Source: Caenorhabditis elegans (Eukaryota > Nematoda > Chromadorea > Rhabditida > Rhabditidae). From it: DNA of 64,000 nt. Below, piece by piece: positions 24,424 to 37,967 of the stretch (the first letter of the stretch is position 1; each line of letters starts with the position of its first letter). The stretch is taken from NCBI RefSeq assembly GCF_000002985.6, contig NC_003280.10:9730501-9794500 (forward strand), written 5' to 3'. The position numbers and the translations under genes are program-made. The notes beneath the pieces are model-generated. The model was not told where the DNA came from and did no database searches. It saw only the letters and a program-made list of their open reading frames with translations.

Positions 24424-26305
24424 ATTCGGATATATTATTTGTGAATAAAGTGCCATGTCTTGAAAAAGTATTACTATTAAAGTGATTTTATTCCTGAAAA
24501 TGTTCTTCAAAATGAAACCAAATGAATCGAAAATTTCAGTTCCTTCACATGCCGTAAAATTTTTGAAACATAAATTATTTTTCAGTTCTCGAAATAGTTA
24601 TATTCCCATTTTGGATATGAACATAATTTTTTTCAATTTACATCGAAAGAGATTTCATTTAAAAACATGCTTTTGAACACTTTAGTACTGATAACCTGCA
24701 AATGAAGGTCATAATTTCAGACAAACAAAAATCAGTTTTACTGAGGATTTCCAATTTTAAAATTTTGAAACTCGAGTTTCCAACGTTATAGGATAATTTA
24801 AAGATTTCATGATTGTTTGATTTCTTTAAAAGTTCAAAATCCTTTCCATTTCTTGATTGAAATATCAAAACTCGTTAGTTCAAACATCTCAAAAATTCAT
24901 ATCTGAATCGAAAATAAAAATGACTACCTTCCAATCCAATCACCAAAGCGATAAAAAATTCAGACGAGCAAAAAATGTTGCGCGTGCTCAATCTTCATTC
25001 ATCATTTTATTCTCTTTTCTTCCTTCGTTCCAAATGTATCTGCGTCTTTTCGTCAACGTCATGTCTTCTTAAGGTAATTGGATTAATGTTATGCAAATGT
25101 GAGCTCTTTTTATTCCTCGAAGAGTGTGTGCTCACTTGTGCTCACTTGAAAGAATTACATCTTGTTTCTTTGTTTTCCTAGAAGTTCTAGATGTTTCGAT
25201 ATGTTTTCCTGTCTAGGTGTAATCCTCAAGTGATTTATTATTTAGTAGATAAAAATGTATATATGAGGAAGTGAAATAGACTGCCGAGTACATTTTGAAT
25301 ATTCCAGTTGAACGAGAAATTTTTTTCAGACCCAAAAGATTCTGAAAATTCAGAATATATTGAATTGGCACATTTAATTGCTATAGGAAATGTATGATAT
25401 CAAAATTCAAGTTGAAAAAAGGCCCCTGCCACATACTAGCTCTTTCTCTTGTTGAAAAAAAGGGACAACTTTTTGATTTTTTTGTTGAAAAGAAAATGCC
25501 CATTACCCGTCATAACATTTCCCCAGACCCAATTATCACTTCCGTAAATCCTTCTCATTTTATGCTTGTTTTTTTTCGAAACCTTCTTCAATTCAGAAAA
25601 GTTTATTATGATTGACATCCGTTCCTTTTCCCTTATTTTTCAAGTATTTTTCATTATTTATTTCACTGAATGCATATGCTCAATCTTCATCAATTTGTCA
25701 ATTTTTTTATTTGGAATATTTAATAATTTTGTCAAATGAGTACTTAAAATTGGGCCAAAGTAAATGATTAAATGTCATAGATTCTCTGTCTCATCAGATT
25801 AAGGAAAATATATTAGGGAAACTGTTTTTGATCGAAATATCACAAGTCTTATCAGAAGTTATTAAAAAAGTTTAAAACCTTTAAGTTTCTCTCGTTCACT
25901 TTATTAAATAAATTGAACAAATTCAAGTATCCCCTGCATCTTGTAAGACCGTATAAGTTAAATTTCTGAAATATTTGGCAACTTTATGCAAACAAAAAAA
26001 ATTAGAAAAATGATTTTGCTCTCCCAAAAAAAAACGAAAAATGAATACATGTGTCTTCTTGAATTACACATGGTCATGACTTCCCTTTCACTTTCCTCCA
26101 CCTTCTTAGCCATCTTTGTTTTCAAGTATTCATATTTTTTGGAAGATTTTTGATTTCATACTTTTTTTTACATTTTTTAAAAACAATTTTCAGAAAATTC
26201 TAGTTAATTGGACATAGAAATAAAAAAATCATGATAAACTGGACCATTTTCTGATTGCCTAGAAATTCTGGAATTGCTACAAAAAATTGAGCTCAGAGGA
26301 AGAAA
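24424..26305. other. gene-free upstream region of shk-1
   Basis: AT-rich. Apart from scattered homopolymer runs and a direct repeat GTGCTCACTTG near 25128-25148, I see nothing. It ends at the first candidate coding exon of shk-1. Confidence 0.5.
24444..24449 (+). terminator. poly(A) signal
   Basis: AATAAA 21 bp after the stop of the six-cysteine secreted gene. Confidence 0.75.
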
Positions 26306-26331
26306 ATGTTCAGATTCAAGAGACAGGAAAG
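26306..26331 (+). other. shk-1: shk-1 alternative first coding exon A
   Basis: ATG followed by FRFKRQE and a GTGAGT donor, leaving two bases (AG). It is in phase with the exon at 31451 or 34929, both of which begin with A (completing Arg), but out of frame with the exon at 27754. It resembles exon E. Confidence 0.55.
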
Positions 26332-29300
26332 GTGAGTGATTCTCGTAACTTAATTCTTGAAAGGCTTCTTGGTAGGCCCACACAGTCCTGTTTAGGACTG
26401 CAGTTTTTCGTTTACCGTTTTCAGTTTTTTGAATCCAATCTTGTTACTGAGTATGTGCTTATATACATGGCTACTTCATGCCTGCATACAGCTCAAATTT
26501 TGTGTGTTCGCATGTGAAAAAAATAGCCACCCTGTGAAGTTTCAGGCCGATCTAGGTATTATATATAACTGCTGTAGTGCGGTTACCTGATTAAAACCTT
26601 GTTCCTTGCCCGAAACAGATTTCACAAGATCCGGAGTTTCGTCCAATCAAGTTGTTGAAGCCTAATTCCTATTTCCCTCCATTCACAAATATTTTGGAAT
26701 AGTTATTTTCTCAATGAAAAAATGACGTCTTTTCCATAAGATTATCATCTTTAACCGATCATCTCTAAAAGTAGATCATCAAATGACTTATTCACGTCAC
26801 GAACTCTTGATTTTCGTGTTATTCAGTATACCGTAGAAGGTGGATGATCTCTGAAAGTCATTTAAGAACGTGCAAGGTCTACTGAAATGCGAATAATAGA
26901 ATGATGTCTTAGAAATTCGAATCTTGGACTTTGAAACTACTAGCTCATTCTGTCCAGAGAACGGGCGTGGGTTTTGGAAATTTTTAAAAATAAGAAAAGT
27001 AGGCACACATGTATGAAGCAGGCAGGCGTTTTTGTGACTACTTGTAAAACGTAGTGCAAACATAAATGAGTTAAGGGAAGAATAGTTGTTTCGGCAAAAT
27101 TTTTTTGATAAGAAATGAAGGTAAGTTGACATTTTTTTCGGTTTTCAATATTCATATTTCAAAACAAAATAGCAAAATTGATTCTAAAAACTACTATTAA
27201 AAATAACGAGAATTTGAAACCGGAAATTGAAAAATGCTGGAACATTTTTCCTCTCCCACCCACACATGTGACAATAGATCATCGGCGATTCTTTCAAATT
27301 TATTGAGAGTGAGGGAAATAAAGATGAAGAAGAAGGAAGGGAAACGAAAAAGAGAGATTGTGTGCAAAAATGATAACACGGGCTCCACACGAAGCAGCTG
27401 TCAGGATCACAGGTCCGGCAAAAAAATGGAGAAATATCGGGGTAACGGGGGGATACGCAGAACAAAATGGCATGGAAAAAGGTCGGCGCGGGCCGCGGGC
27501 TCCACGGAGCCGAAGGTTTTTAGAAACTTGGTGGTGAGCTGATGTTCTTGAGCTGATGATCTGAGCCACGTTTTTGATCCACTTTTTGAAAATTTTTTCA
27601 TTATGTGAATGCTAGAAATGCTAGAAATTTTGCAGTAAATTCAACACAGCTAGTACAGTTTTATCATTATCTCAAACGTTATCTCTTCATTTTTCTGCTT
27701 TTCAACTTACTGTTTTCACAAAAATTGTTGTAGCAGGCGGTCATTACGACCCGATGCGATTCGGTGGTCAACGACGCTGCATCGAAAGCAGCGATGACAA
27801 CGATTCAATTGATTCGATGTCAATTCAACAAAAAAATAAGGAAAAAGAAGAGTGGAAATGGGCACAGTCACTAGCAAGGTAATCGGTCAACTGAACAAGC
27901 TTTGTGTGATATAACGCATGTTCTAACTAAAAGTTAATTATGGTATATTCCCGATTCGATTAAGTGCGAACTCTATATTGTTCCACTTTGACAGACCATA
28001 TCTTAGCTATAAGAATGCATGACTACTGACGAAGTTATATTACTATTTTCTGCTTTAAAATCTTGGACCAAAAGAAAAATGAAACCCCTCCGGTTCCGTC
28101 ATATCCTCGTTTTAAATTTATGAAATTTTCCTTTCCTTTAAATAACAACCCTAGCTGTAAACAAACTACTTTCTTCGTGCCACTTCCTGCCCAAATTTTT
28201 CTTGGCTTTTCATATTCAACAATGAGGCACATAATGGTTGACTTCGATAGTCGTCGGAGTTATCGGTAGGTAGAAATATATAATAGGCCTTGATGATGGT
28301 TTTAGGCAGCTTTGATTAATAGTAGTTAATTTGGCGGAATAGTTTATCTAACGCCAGCCTACACCTATTTCAAAGTAGGCCATGCAAGGCGTAGGCACAG
28401 TTTGGCATTTTTATACGTGCCTAGGAGACTTGTATGACTGGTGCTGTAATTCTATTGAACAAAAAAAAAACGCAATTACTGACATTTTTATGTTCGTGGT
28501 ACCTATTTTCAGAGCATTCAATTGTTTTAAGTGAATTAAGTGAAAACCACAAATTGCCCTAAACTTCCAAAAATATTTATTTTCTCTTCCGGGACTGAAA
28601 AAAACTAAATGATAAACAAAAATTCGAGTTATTAACATTTTCTTGATTCGATATGTTTTTATTGAATAACTTGCTATCAACTTATGAGGCTTGGATGTTT
28701 GTTTCTTCAATTTTCTCGTAACTTAATATTCTAGGGCCTTTGACACCCCTCATAAATCCAGGTGATTTTTTTTTGGAAAAAATGCATCTGCTTCGCTCTT
28801 AAATTATTTCACATAACACTTAATATTTGTTATTCTTAAAATGGGAGAATAAAGAACAATTCCAAAAACGAATTATATATTTTTCATTTCCTGGTATTTG
28901 ACTATCAGTCTTCCCAAAATTTGGTCTAGATTTTTAATTTTATCTTCAAAATCCCTCTGTTTACTGATTTTCCGTCGTCTATTCCTCCAGTCTTTTCACA
29001 CCTGAGATTCATTTTTCCAGATCATGTTTCGTCAAAAAAATTTGCAACTTTTTTGTTTCATCTCCCTTTAAATTTCATATCACATTCCACAAATTACGTC
29101 ATCATTGCTCTTGCGTGTCAACTATCTATTGGATCATCTGTGCAAGAAAATGTTGAGAGAAACATCATAGGTTCAAAGATCTTTTGAGCTTATGAATTGG
29201 AAATTAATTGGACATTTTCAGCCATTCGAGCTTTTACCTATCATAAAATTTAATTGAAATTGGAAACTTGGTAGGTACACAGTTACAAGTTCATGCTTCA

Positions 29301-32300
29301 ACACCCCATATACTCTTTAATTTTTAATTCAGTAAACCTGGGGTTACCATGGTAATCAGATTAGCCTCATGCCGACGGGCCTACTTAATACCTATCTGCG
29401 TGCCGATGTACCTACCTACCTATTTTGGTGACAGTCAGGCGTACGTAGGTTACCTTAAAGCAGGTAGGTAGGCGTAGGTTGCCTAGGAGGCGATAGGTAG
29501 ATATGAGGCGCCATGAACAACAACTCGCGATTTTTTGGGCTTTTCTTACTTTACCATGATTACAACTTCATTATTCCAGTCAATTTCACAAAAACGGAAA
29601 AATTGAACTTTTTTCAAAGTACTCAAAGATCTTGTGACTACCCGTAATATGCTCTCTGAGCCATGCAAAAAGCAGTCAAGAAGGTGTCAATGACTGAGTA
29701 CGTCATGTCCGAAGGAGAGCATTCAAATGTGCTCTTTTTGAACAAAATTGCATTACTTTTTATTAATATCTCAGTAATTCATCCTCGTCCCTGACGTCAG
29801 CGTTTTCTGGTGTAGAAATTGGAGAAAAATTTGAAAATTCGAATGAAAAATGGTTGAAAATTTATTGTTTTAGATTACTAAAAGCTTTTCATTTCACTTG
29901 TTTTTGTTTCTATTTTCTGAATTTTCAGAAAATTTTTAAATAATATATCTAGTTAAATTTAGAATAGGACAATTATTCTTCATTAAAAAGTGTACTTATC
30001 CTATACTTTTTCATTCTATCATCCTATCCAACATTTATTCCATGGTCACTCATTTTCATGAGCTCAGCGAGCCCATCCTTCTGTCCAGTTTCAATTATTT
30101 CTATCAAACTCTCTGCATCTCTCATCCAGCCGTTCTCCGTCTCCAAGTCCCGCCCATTCATCTGACTCGTCAAAAGCTTCTCCGTCGCTCCGGTGGACAC
30201 TCTCACACACATACACATACACCTCATTATTAAAATTCTCGCATTTTGAGTGTTTGGTGTTTGATGGGAGAACTACAAAGATTATTATTACATTACGTTT
30301 GATTTATTACTGCTTTGTCTGGAACTCTTATGCTTTTGGGATGAGCCTCACAATTGATGAATTTGGAATTTTTGAACTATGATCGACAGTTTGATAAGGT
30401 AAGAACTTAATTAACAGTAAAATACCTTTCCGGAAATTTCAACGGTTATTGTATTCCCCTTTCGGCTAGGTTTCAACAGTAATTCCGGTTTTCTGTATTT
30501 GGCATTCCTTCTTCCTGTTAACTTTCGCTACTTCAGCTATATTCTAATAGGACAAATCCAATATCGTATTCTTTTGTTTAGGAGAAGTATGCTAGGTAGG
30601 TGCGCCTTTAGGCCTATTTCAGGCCTACCAAAGTGCCTACTTACCGCCCCGTTCTCACAGTTCAATTAAGAAATGTTTTAAAAAATTCATTCATATTTTG
30701 GCATATGCTTGAAGACATCCAGGCGAACATTTTCGAAATTACTTAAAATATTCATTTTATATATGTATAAATGGATTTAAAAATTTCCAATGTTTCGTAG
30801 ATCAACATTTTCCAATCGACATTCGCTGAGCAGAACAGAAATTCAATTTATTTGTTCCATTTTATTGATGCTTCTAGAATAATTAGACCGAATTGAAATT
30901 CTAAAGCATTCTGCTTTTTCTTTTCATTTCCTCCATTTTGTTATTTTTGTCCAGGTTTTTATGTTTGATTTTCGAACTGGAATGATGAGTCTATTATAAA
31001 AAAAAAACATACTACGTAAATAATCTGAAAATCTTTTTCAAAAACCTGAAAATCCCAACGTCACCAGATCATCTCCTTATGGTGTCATACATTTTCAAAA
31101 AAAAAGATGAGAAAACACATGTGCTAGTTTCCGATGCGCTAATCTGAACTGAAAAAGCGATATGGACGGTGCAAAAAAGTAAATTTATTGAACAATTAGG
31201 CTGAAAATGAGTAAGCTATTCGTCAATCGTTTTGGTATTATTTGGGCTTTTAAGGTAGACAGGCGCAGAACGCGGTGAGACCCATCAAATGTACTATTGT
31301 GGTAGTTTTCAAAAAATTTAATATCATTAGCGTAGTGTACAAATTCAAAATTCGCTGCTCAAAACTGCATAGAAATTGGAAACTTGTGCAGTGGCTCACA
31401 TCTCCAAAAATCAAAATCCCCCTTTCCATTCAAATCTTGATTATTTTTAGACGTCTGGAACAAGTACTAAACGTCCATCCTGAAAAATATCAAAATGGAT
31501 GCAGCAGTCAACGTCCGAGTCGTCAGCCATCACCGGTTGAGCAACTTGCCCCGATTCGGAGTCATAGTGCCGATTTTGGGTTGGTTTTTTGAAAATTTGT
31601 AGAACCATGCTTAGTTTTTTTTGAAAAAAGAAAACAGCCATTTATCAGACTTCAATTGAGAATTGGATATGAAAAAATAGGAAATTCAAACTCTCTGCTT
31701 TGAAGCTATCTGAAATCTGAGGCCGTAACACATGTACTATCAAAAACTTTCTAACAACTACAGTATCCTTGCTTAATCAATGTTCAAGTCTAAGTACATA
31801 AACATGCTCCCCCAACTAGCTCACACAAATCATGAATTATATATTATTCAAAAAGTTCAGTGATGAAACGAGAACCGAGTAAGTCGAATGACCAAGTAGA
31901 ATACACGATAAACTTGTTATTTTCTACTTTGTAAAAAAAGTAAAGAAAACACCTGTAACAAACTTGTACTTTTAAACACTGAAAACTGAATAGAATTATA
32001 CTACGAAGGAACATGAAAATTGGCACGCACTTTTAATTGTTGAATGAGAAAGGAAAATAATTAATGTGCACTTTTCATTTTCTGCAACAGTAAAAAGTTA
32101 AAGAACACTACTTTTAATTATTGGAAATTGGGTTGCCAATAATGCCAATAATAATTTTGTAAAAAAAGGAAATAAAAAATTACATTAATAATATAATAAT
32201 AGTACCATATACATTCGTTTATAATTAATTATCACCTGAAAAATATGGAATCGGGGAATTCGAAGAATATGAAAAAAATATAATGAAGATAAAAGTGTCT

Positions 32301-35300
32301 GATCTTTAAATATTGTTACCAGAAACTCAAAAAAAAAGATTCAACTTTTTTTTTCTAAAATTGACCACACCAACAAAATATTTAATTTCTTCTCACATCT
32401 TTTAACTAACTTTTAACTAAGTAACATCAAGTTATTCAGCATATAAAATGTGACTTTTCCATCTAGAGAAAACTCAAAAAAAAACATAATTTCCAAGTCT
32501 TATTAGCCATTCCAGCTGTTTGTTACGGCTCCTCGGACCCAATTAAAAAGACACTCATTTTTTGTGTTTCGTTCGTTTTCCCTCCTTTTTTGGTGTCTTC
32601 ACTGTGTGCTCACCGAGCACTCCTCATTATTCTTCTCTTCGTCACTTCACTCCAAGAAGAATTGAGCATAAATTCGATCAGATTTTCGGTGTTTTCACAT
32701 TTGAATGCACTCGGATACCCGTCTGGGGACTGAAAATTTCCGGAAGTTATTCGAATTTTCTCCTACTTTTTATTTTTCTTCAAGTTTTCCCGAATAATCA
32801 GGACTGGTAATATTTCTGAAAATATTCTGCACTTTTGTTTCTGAAGAACTGAAAATGTGGCGGTTTAATCGAATTAAAAGGTATGAAAAAGTTTGGTGTA
32901 ACTAAATTTTTTATATAACAGAGGATAGTTGGGAAAAAGACATATGAAATTATTTATAAGAAAATATGCGAAAAAACCTCTGAGTTTTCACAGTTTTGGC
33001 TGTTTTTTGGCTTCTATTTTTTGTTTGAAATCCATTAGTGAATATTCCCGGTTGTCAAATGTGTTTAGAATTTCAAAATTATAGGAAAAAAGGCTTGAAC
33101 TTATATCCTTCGAGAGAAAAACTTGAATAAAATTGAAACATTATTTTCGGAATTCGGAAATTCTGTACGACCCATCTTCAAGAAACAAGTAAAATAGTTT
33201 TGAAATTAAAAAATAAATTTCTCCCCTTGAAAAAATTTATTTCGCTAAAAAATAATAGCATTCAAGATACTCCTTAAGGGAATTTCCACACGAATTTGTG
33301 GTTCTTATCGAGTATTTTTGTTCGTTTATATGAGAAAGGATTATGTGAAAAGACATGAGAATGTACTAGGCAAAAAGGGGATTATACAGAGAATCTTGGG
33401 AAGAATTTTATTTTTCACTTCAGTTTTGTACATGTTTTTTGAGGTTTTTTTCGGTTAGATTTTTGATGCTGAAATCTAAAATTTAAAATTCAGACAAAGT
33501 TTTAAAAGTGATGTGTATAGTTGCCATGTATCTATGGAAATTTGTCAAATTTATTGAGAAGTGCCATAAAAAAGGATGGGAGCATTTTCCAAATATTTGG
33601 GGTTTTATAAACAAACATTTAAAGTTTTTGAAACATAAATTTGTTTGCTAGCCAGTTCTAACTCGATTTTTTTGAAAATTTAGATATTCCATATTTTATG
33701 GCAGCTCTGTTTGTTTTGAAATAGCTACAAATTTTTATAAGAAAAAAAATATTTGGGCCAAATTTGGACACCCTGATAGGAAATTTAGCGTTTAAAACAT
33801 TTCGTGTTTTTAACTGAAATGCCAATTTTTTTTGCAAAGTGAAGTTTCTAAAAGTCTGCAAAAAATCTTAACAAAACAGAAAGAAATCCGATAAAAAGGT
33901 GTCAGTCTCAAAAAATGAGCACTTTCCCTTTGTTCTTCACTTCAGATCCAATTACCAAGGTGGAACAAACATGAAAAAGGAAGGAAACCAAAACATTTAT
34001 TCTTGATTTTTCTCAATTTCTGGCTGAGAGTTTACTATTTTCCCCAAGAAAATGATAAGGACCTTTCTAACAACCTTGCTGTTAAGGAACGATTTTATAT
34101 TCGAATTTGACTATAACACATAAGTTCAAATTATCAACTTCTCCAAGGTACAATCAATCATTTTGACAATTAAGCTCCCAACCTTCTAGTAGAAACTTCT
34201 CAATAGCAACTAGAGAGAAAAAGGTATGAGATTATGCAAACGGACCTCAAAATTTCTCAATTGCGACTATTACGACATGCGAATTAGAAGAAGATATACA
34301 AAGTGATATAGAGAGGCTTAGAAAGTCAGAGAAACAAAATGTCACCTGTTCATTCATGACTTCTACTCTCGTTCCTCCTTCGTAACTGCTCCCACATCCA
34401 TTCGGTTTTCCTCTCTTACATCAATTCTCAGGTGCAATTTTTGAATTTTTCAAAAACGTTCTTTTTTTTCCAGAAAATTTCCAGTAATTTCTTAAATAGT
34501 CTAAAAATGTTGCCTGTCTCCACCAGACCCTACACCATGAGTATTTCGGCCATTCTTACCCGCAAAAAGTGAGATAATGTAGTTAAAAAACGCAATTTTA
34601 TATCCTGCCGACCCCTCAACCAGATGTCGTTCGAATGCTTCTGCCACACGTCGTTTGAGAAGAGAGTTTTCGGAAATTTTTTATGATTTCAAAGTGAAAT
34701 GGAAACTACTCTCGTGAAAAGATAAATATATTTATGTTTTTGCTTGTTCACAACGGTTCTTGATTTTTTGAACTCGAACATTTTATTGTAAGCAGTTAAT
34801 TTGTTGTGCACTTCAAATTTAAGATTTTCTTTGACTTTAAAACTTCCTGTTTCTACATGTGTTGATAACAGCAAGCAATCTGAAATTTCATGCATTTCTT
34901 AATACGATATATTTTTTATTTTAAGCAGAGCCGCTGAAATGGCATCTGGCAACAGTGAAGAAGGAAAAGGAATGCTATTGAGGAACGGGGACGACCGGAT
35001 TCGGCTCCCAAGTCCGCAACGTGGAACTCCTGATACTTCGAGCACGTGAGTTTTTAAAATGAACCTTATTAGTGTTGCACCCCGTCTATGGTTGTATTAG
35101 GTCATATCAAAAACGTAAGTTTAGTTTAACAGTTTCTGATTGTCTTTGAAAATCAAAGTAAAGACACTTCCAAATTTGAATTTCAGGCAGGGACATCCTT
35201 ACACGGATCAAATTGTCACAATAAATGTGTCCGGGATGCGGTTTCAAACTTTTGAGAGCACATTGTCAAGGTATGGTTCAGTATTAAAAAAAAACCAAAA

Positions 35301-37487
35301 AAATAATTTTCCAGGTACCCAAACTCGTTGCTAGGTGATCGGAATAAACGGCAACACTTTTTCGTGTCGGATACTAACGAATTTTTCTTTGATCGGCACA
35401 GGACCACGTAAGTTTTTTAGTTGCAATTTTTAGAGATCATACAATAATGCCAAAATGTTCTGCATTTAAAAATAATACCTTGAAATTGGAAATCGAGAAT
35501 TTTGAATCAGTGGAAAACTATTATTATCCAATGTTATTTAAATTAATTTTTAAAGAAGTTCCTCGTTCACCTTCGAGATTCGAAATTATCTGTGAGCCAA
35601 AAATGCTAATATTTCAAATATTTTACCTTTTAAACTATAACAAAATTTTATTCCCAGTATTATGGTGTTTTTCTCGCTTTTGTTTGGCTTTTTCTTGTCA
35701 ATATCCTATTGTCATACATAACTGGAAAAGCGCCGTCTAATATTGAAAATGTCCTACCTAGCTTTTAAAATCTAGCGGCTATGAATATTTTTTTACTATT
35801 TACCTTATTTGCAAAAACATTCGCATTTTGGAAGAACCAAGCTACTTTCAGTTTTGAATCAATTCTCTACATATATCAAAGTGGCGGAAGAGTGAAACGA
35901 CCTGAAATTGTGCCGATTGACATATTTTTGAAAGAAATGCGATTTTTCCAAGTAAGTTCTTTTTTCAAAAATCTATATACTATGACTTGGTTTTCCATCT
36001 ACCTGACTTTAGGTTGGCGTAGATTGCCTCAAAGACAAGTAGGCCTGCATTTTTAAATCTACATGAAATCCCTAATATCACCGCAAAGCTTAATGTATTT
36101 TTACAGATGGGTGATGATCTTCTGGAAGAATTCTGGATAGCTGAGGGTTATGAAAAACCAAAAGAAGTGATGATGCCAAATAATAAAACCCAAAGAAAAA
36201 TATGGGAACTAATGGAATATCCGGATAGTTCACTTTCCGCGAGAATTATTGCATTCATTTCAATTGCTGTTATTGCATTGTACGTTTTTTTTCAGAAACT
36301 GAAATTCACATATTAATTATGATCTTTAGATCCATCATCTCATTCTGCTGGGAAACAGTACCATCTGACATCGAAGAAAAACCAATCAATAATTCAGCAA
36401 CTGCGGAACTATTGGATGAAATGGACGAAAAACATTATTCCCCATTTTTCTGGATTGAGCTCATGTGTATTTTGTGGTTTACTATTGGTAAGTTGTCATT
36501 TTAGATCTGAAAAATATAAATAAATTTTCAGAATTAATTCTTCGGTTTATTTCATGTCCTTGTAAAGTGACATTTGCCACGTCTGTGTTGAATATTATTG
36601 ACTTTGTGGCAATTGCTCCGTTTTTTGTTAACTTTTTCTTGTAAGTAACCTGTAAAAGTTGAAGCTCTTAATATGTTAAATTTCAGCGCGGACACAAGCA
36701 AATCCAATTCATCGATGTCGTTTGCAGTGCTCCGTGTGCTCCGATTGGTTCGAGTATTCAGAGTTTTCAAACTTAGTCGGTATGTTTTGATTTGGCACAA
36801 ATGATAAAACTCTAAATATATTTTCAGACATTCCGTTGGTCTTCAAATTCTTGGAAAAACTTTCCGATCCTCTGTCCAAGAGTTTTGTCTTCTCATTTTC
36901 TTCATGGCAATTGCTCTGGTTCTCTTTGCATCAGGAATGTATTTTGCGGAGCAAGGGGAGCCAAACTCAAAGTTCACTTCAATTCCAGCAAGCTTCTGGT
37001 TTGTACTGGTAAGTGATAAAAACGCTTTGACTTGAATCTTTAGAAAATATTAATTTCAAAAAGGAAACAATTTAAAATTTCTAAATTTTCCAGGTCACAA
37101 TGACAACAGTCGGGTGAGTAGAAAATCTGATAAATGTTGTTTTTTGTGAAATTGTTTACGTGGTTTCTTGTGATTGTGATTTTTTGATATTGAAACCGGA
37201 CTGAAATAATTCAATTTTTTCAGATATGGAGATTTGGTTCCGCTGAGTCCATTTGGAAAAGTTGTGGGCGGTATGTGCGCAATGATTGGTGTCTTGACAT
37301 TGGCACTTCCAGTTCCTATTATTGTAGGTTTTTATTTTTCTCAGTCGCTTTTTATTCTGAAAAACATAACTCTTCGAATTAACATTCAAACTTTCAGGTT
37401 GCAAATTTCAAACACTTCTACCGACAAGAAAACCGTCTTGCCTCGATGAAATCAAAGGGTGACGATGCAGACGACGACATCGCATGA
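26306..37487 (+). CDS. shk-1: SHK-1, Shaker-type voltage-gated potassium channel
   Basis: Common exons: 34929-35045, 35187-35270, 35315-35407, 35852-35951, 36107-36279, 36330-36487, 36532-36640, 36687-36779, 36828-37008, 37094-37113, 37224-37323, 37398-37487. From the internal ATG at 34939 this is 435 codons. Order: T1 tetramerisation domain (about 39-135, with [11 protein letters not shown] and YPNSLLGD), S1 to S3, S4 with regularly spaced Arg ([17 protein letters not shown]), pore signature TTVGYGD near 369-375, and S6 with the PVP kink ([11 protein letters not shown]). It is a tetrameric plasma-membrane delayed-rectifier-type channel of nerve and muscle. The C-terminus is short and acidic (DDADDDIA). 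Upstream lie a cassette exon (31451-31579) and five candidate first exons, described separately; all are phase-compatible. The 20-nt exon 37094-37113 codes part of the selectivity filter. Confidence 0.95.
27754..27878 (+). other. shk-1: shk-1 alternative first coding exon B
   Basis: Follows acceptor TAGCAG at 27731-27736. Open frame from [23 protein letters not shown] to [12 protein letters not shown], ending in phase 2 before GTAATC. A GC-rich block about 200 bp upstream (27480-27532, GGTG|GTGAGC donor) may be its untranslated leader. Confidence 0.6.
28351..28400. repeat. CCTAC/GTAGG-rich dispersed segment
   Basis: GCCTACACCT and AAGTAGGCCATG form a loose inverted pair. Part of a set also seen at 29375-29513, 30591-30650, 36009-36050, 39197-39230 and 44534-44575. 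Confidence 0.5.
29375..29513. repeat. CCTACC/GGTAGG inverted segment
   Basis: CCTACCTACCTATTTTGG and CAGGTAGGTAGGCGTAGG face each other. It is the largest of the CCTACC segments in the window and lies in a shk-1 intron. Confidence 0.6.
29792..29799. promoter_or_regulatory. CRE palindrome in shk-1 intron
   Basis: TGACGTCA, the full CREB/ATF palindrome, about 590 bp before candidate first exon C of shk-1. Confidence 0.4.
30379..30398 (+). other. shk-1: shk-1 alternative first coding exon C
   Basis: ATG with IDSLI then AG|GTAAG, phase 2. A second upstream ATG (30357) in the same exon would end in phase 0 and not fit. The short length makes this the least certain of the set. Confidence 0.4.
30591..30650. 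repeat. CCTAC/GTAGG-rich dispersed segment
   Basis: GCTAGGTAGGTGCGCCTT, then GGCCTACCAAAGTGCCTACT; same set as 29375-29513. Confidence 0.5.
31451..31579 (+). other. shk-1: shk-1 cassette exon D
   Basis: Acceptor ATTTTTAG and donor GG|GTTGG. It codes [20 protein letters not shown] and on to SHSADF. It begins with one base and ends with two, so it fits between any phase-2 first exon and the common exon at 34929. Confidence 0.65.
32855..32880 (+). other. shk-1: shk-1 alternative first coding exon E
   Basis: ATG followed by WRFNRIK and AG|GTATG, phase 2, able to join directly to the common exon at 34929. It is similar to exon A in length and pattern (Met-aromatic-Arg-Phe-x-Arg). Confidence 0.55.
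34507..34568 (+). other. shk-1: shk-1 alternative first coding exon F
   Basis: ATG then [19 protein letters not shown] and AA|GTGAG, phase 2. A hydrophobic head followed by basic residues recalls an inactivation-ball peptide. That reading is an inference. Confidence 0.65.
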
Positions 37488-37757
37488 CGGTGTGAAGGCC
37501 TTGAGACGAGTTGTGAACCAGAAGTACGCAGTTGCTCCGAGAGCTCGTCATCACGTGGTGGATCTTCTGCATTGTTAGCTCCATCAAGCACTTCAGCACT
37601 CAGCAGTCGAAGGCCATCGACATTGTTTTCAATTTGACAGTTTTATTGTCAACCATTTTCCAATATTTTTCTTAAAATGCGGGTACTCTTGTCATCGATT
37701 CTCCCCTCTCAATATCTTCTTCCTCTCTGATTTGGAATTCCGGTGATTGCGTTTTTC

Positions 37758-37763
37758 AATAAA
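37758..37763 (+). terminator. poly(A) signal of shk-1
   Basis: AATAAA about 270 bp after the shk-1 stop codon. Confidence 0.7.
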
Positions 37764-37967
37764 TAATGCACATTTTTGTTTAAAAAGTTATTTATTCTGA
37801 AGCTAAGAATTTCGTTCTCATAAAAATCTGCTTCACATTTTTTTGAACAGAAATTATTCCATGTCATTCAGAGACACGCTTCAAAATAAAATGAGTAAAC
37901 ATAGAAATGTATATTTAACTGCCAAGGAAATATTCAGAAATTCGCATTTCGAATGATATGAAATAAT

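Noticed and set aside
27234-27542. 102-codon open frame upstream of shk-1 exon B
   Set aside because: Its donor phase does not connect in frame to exon B; more likely untranslated leader or promoter DNA.
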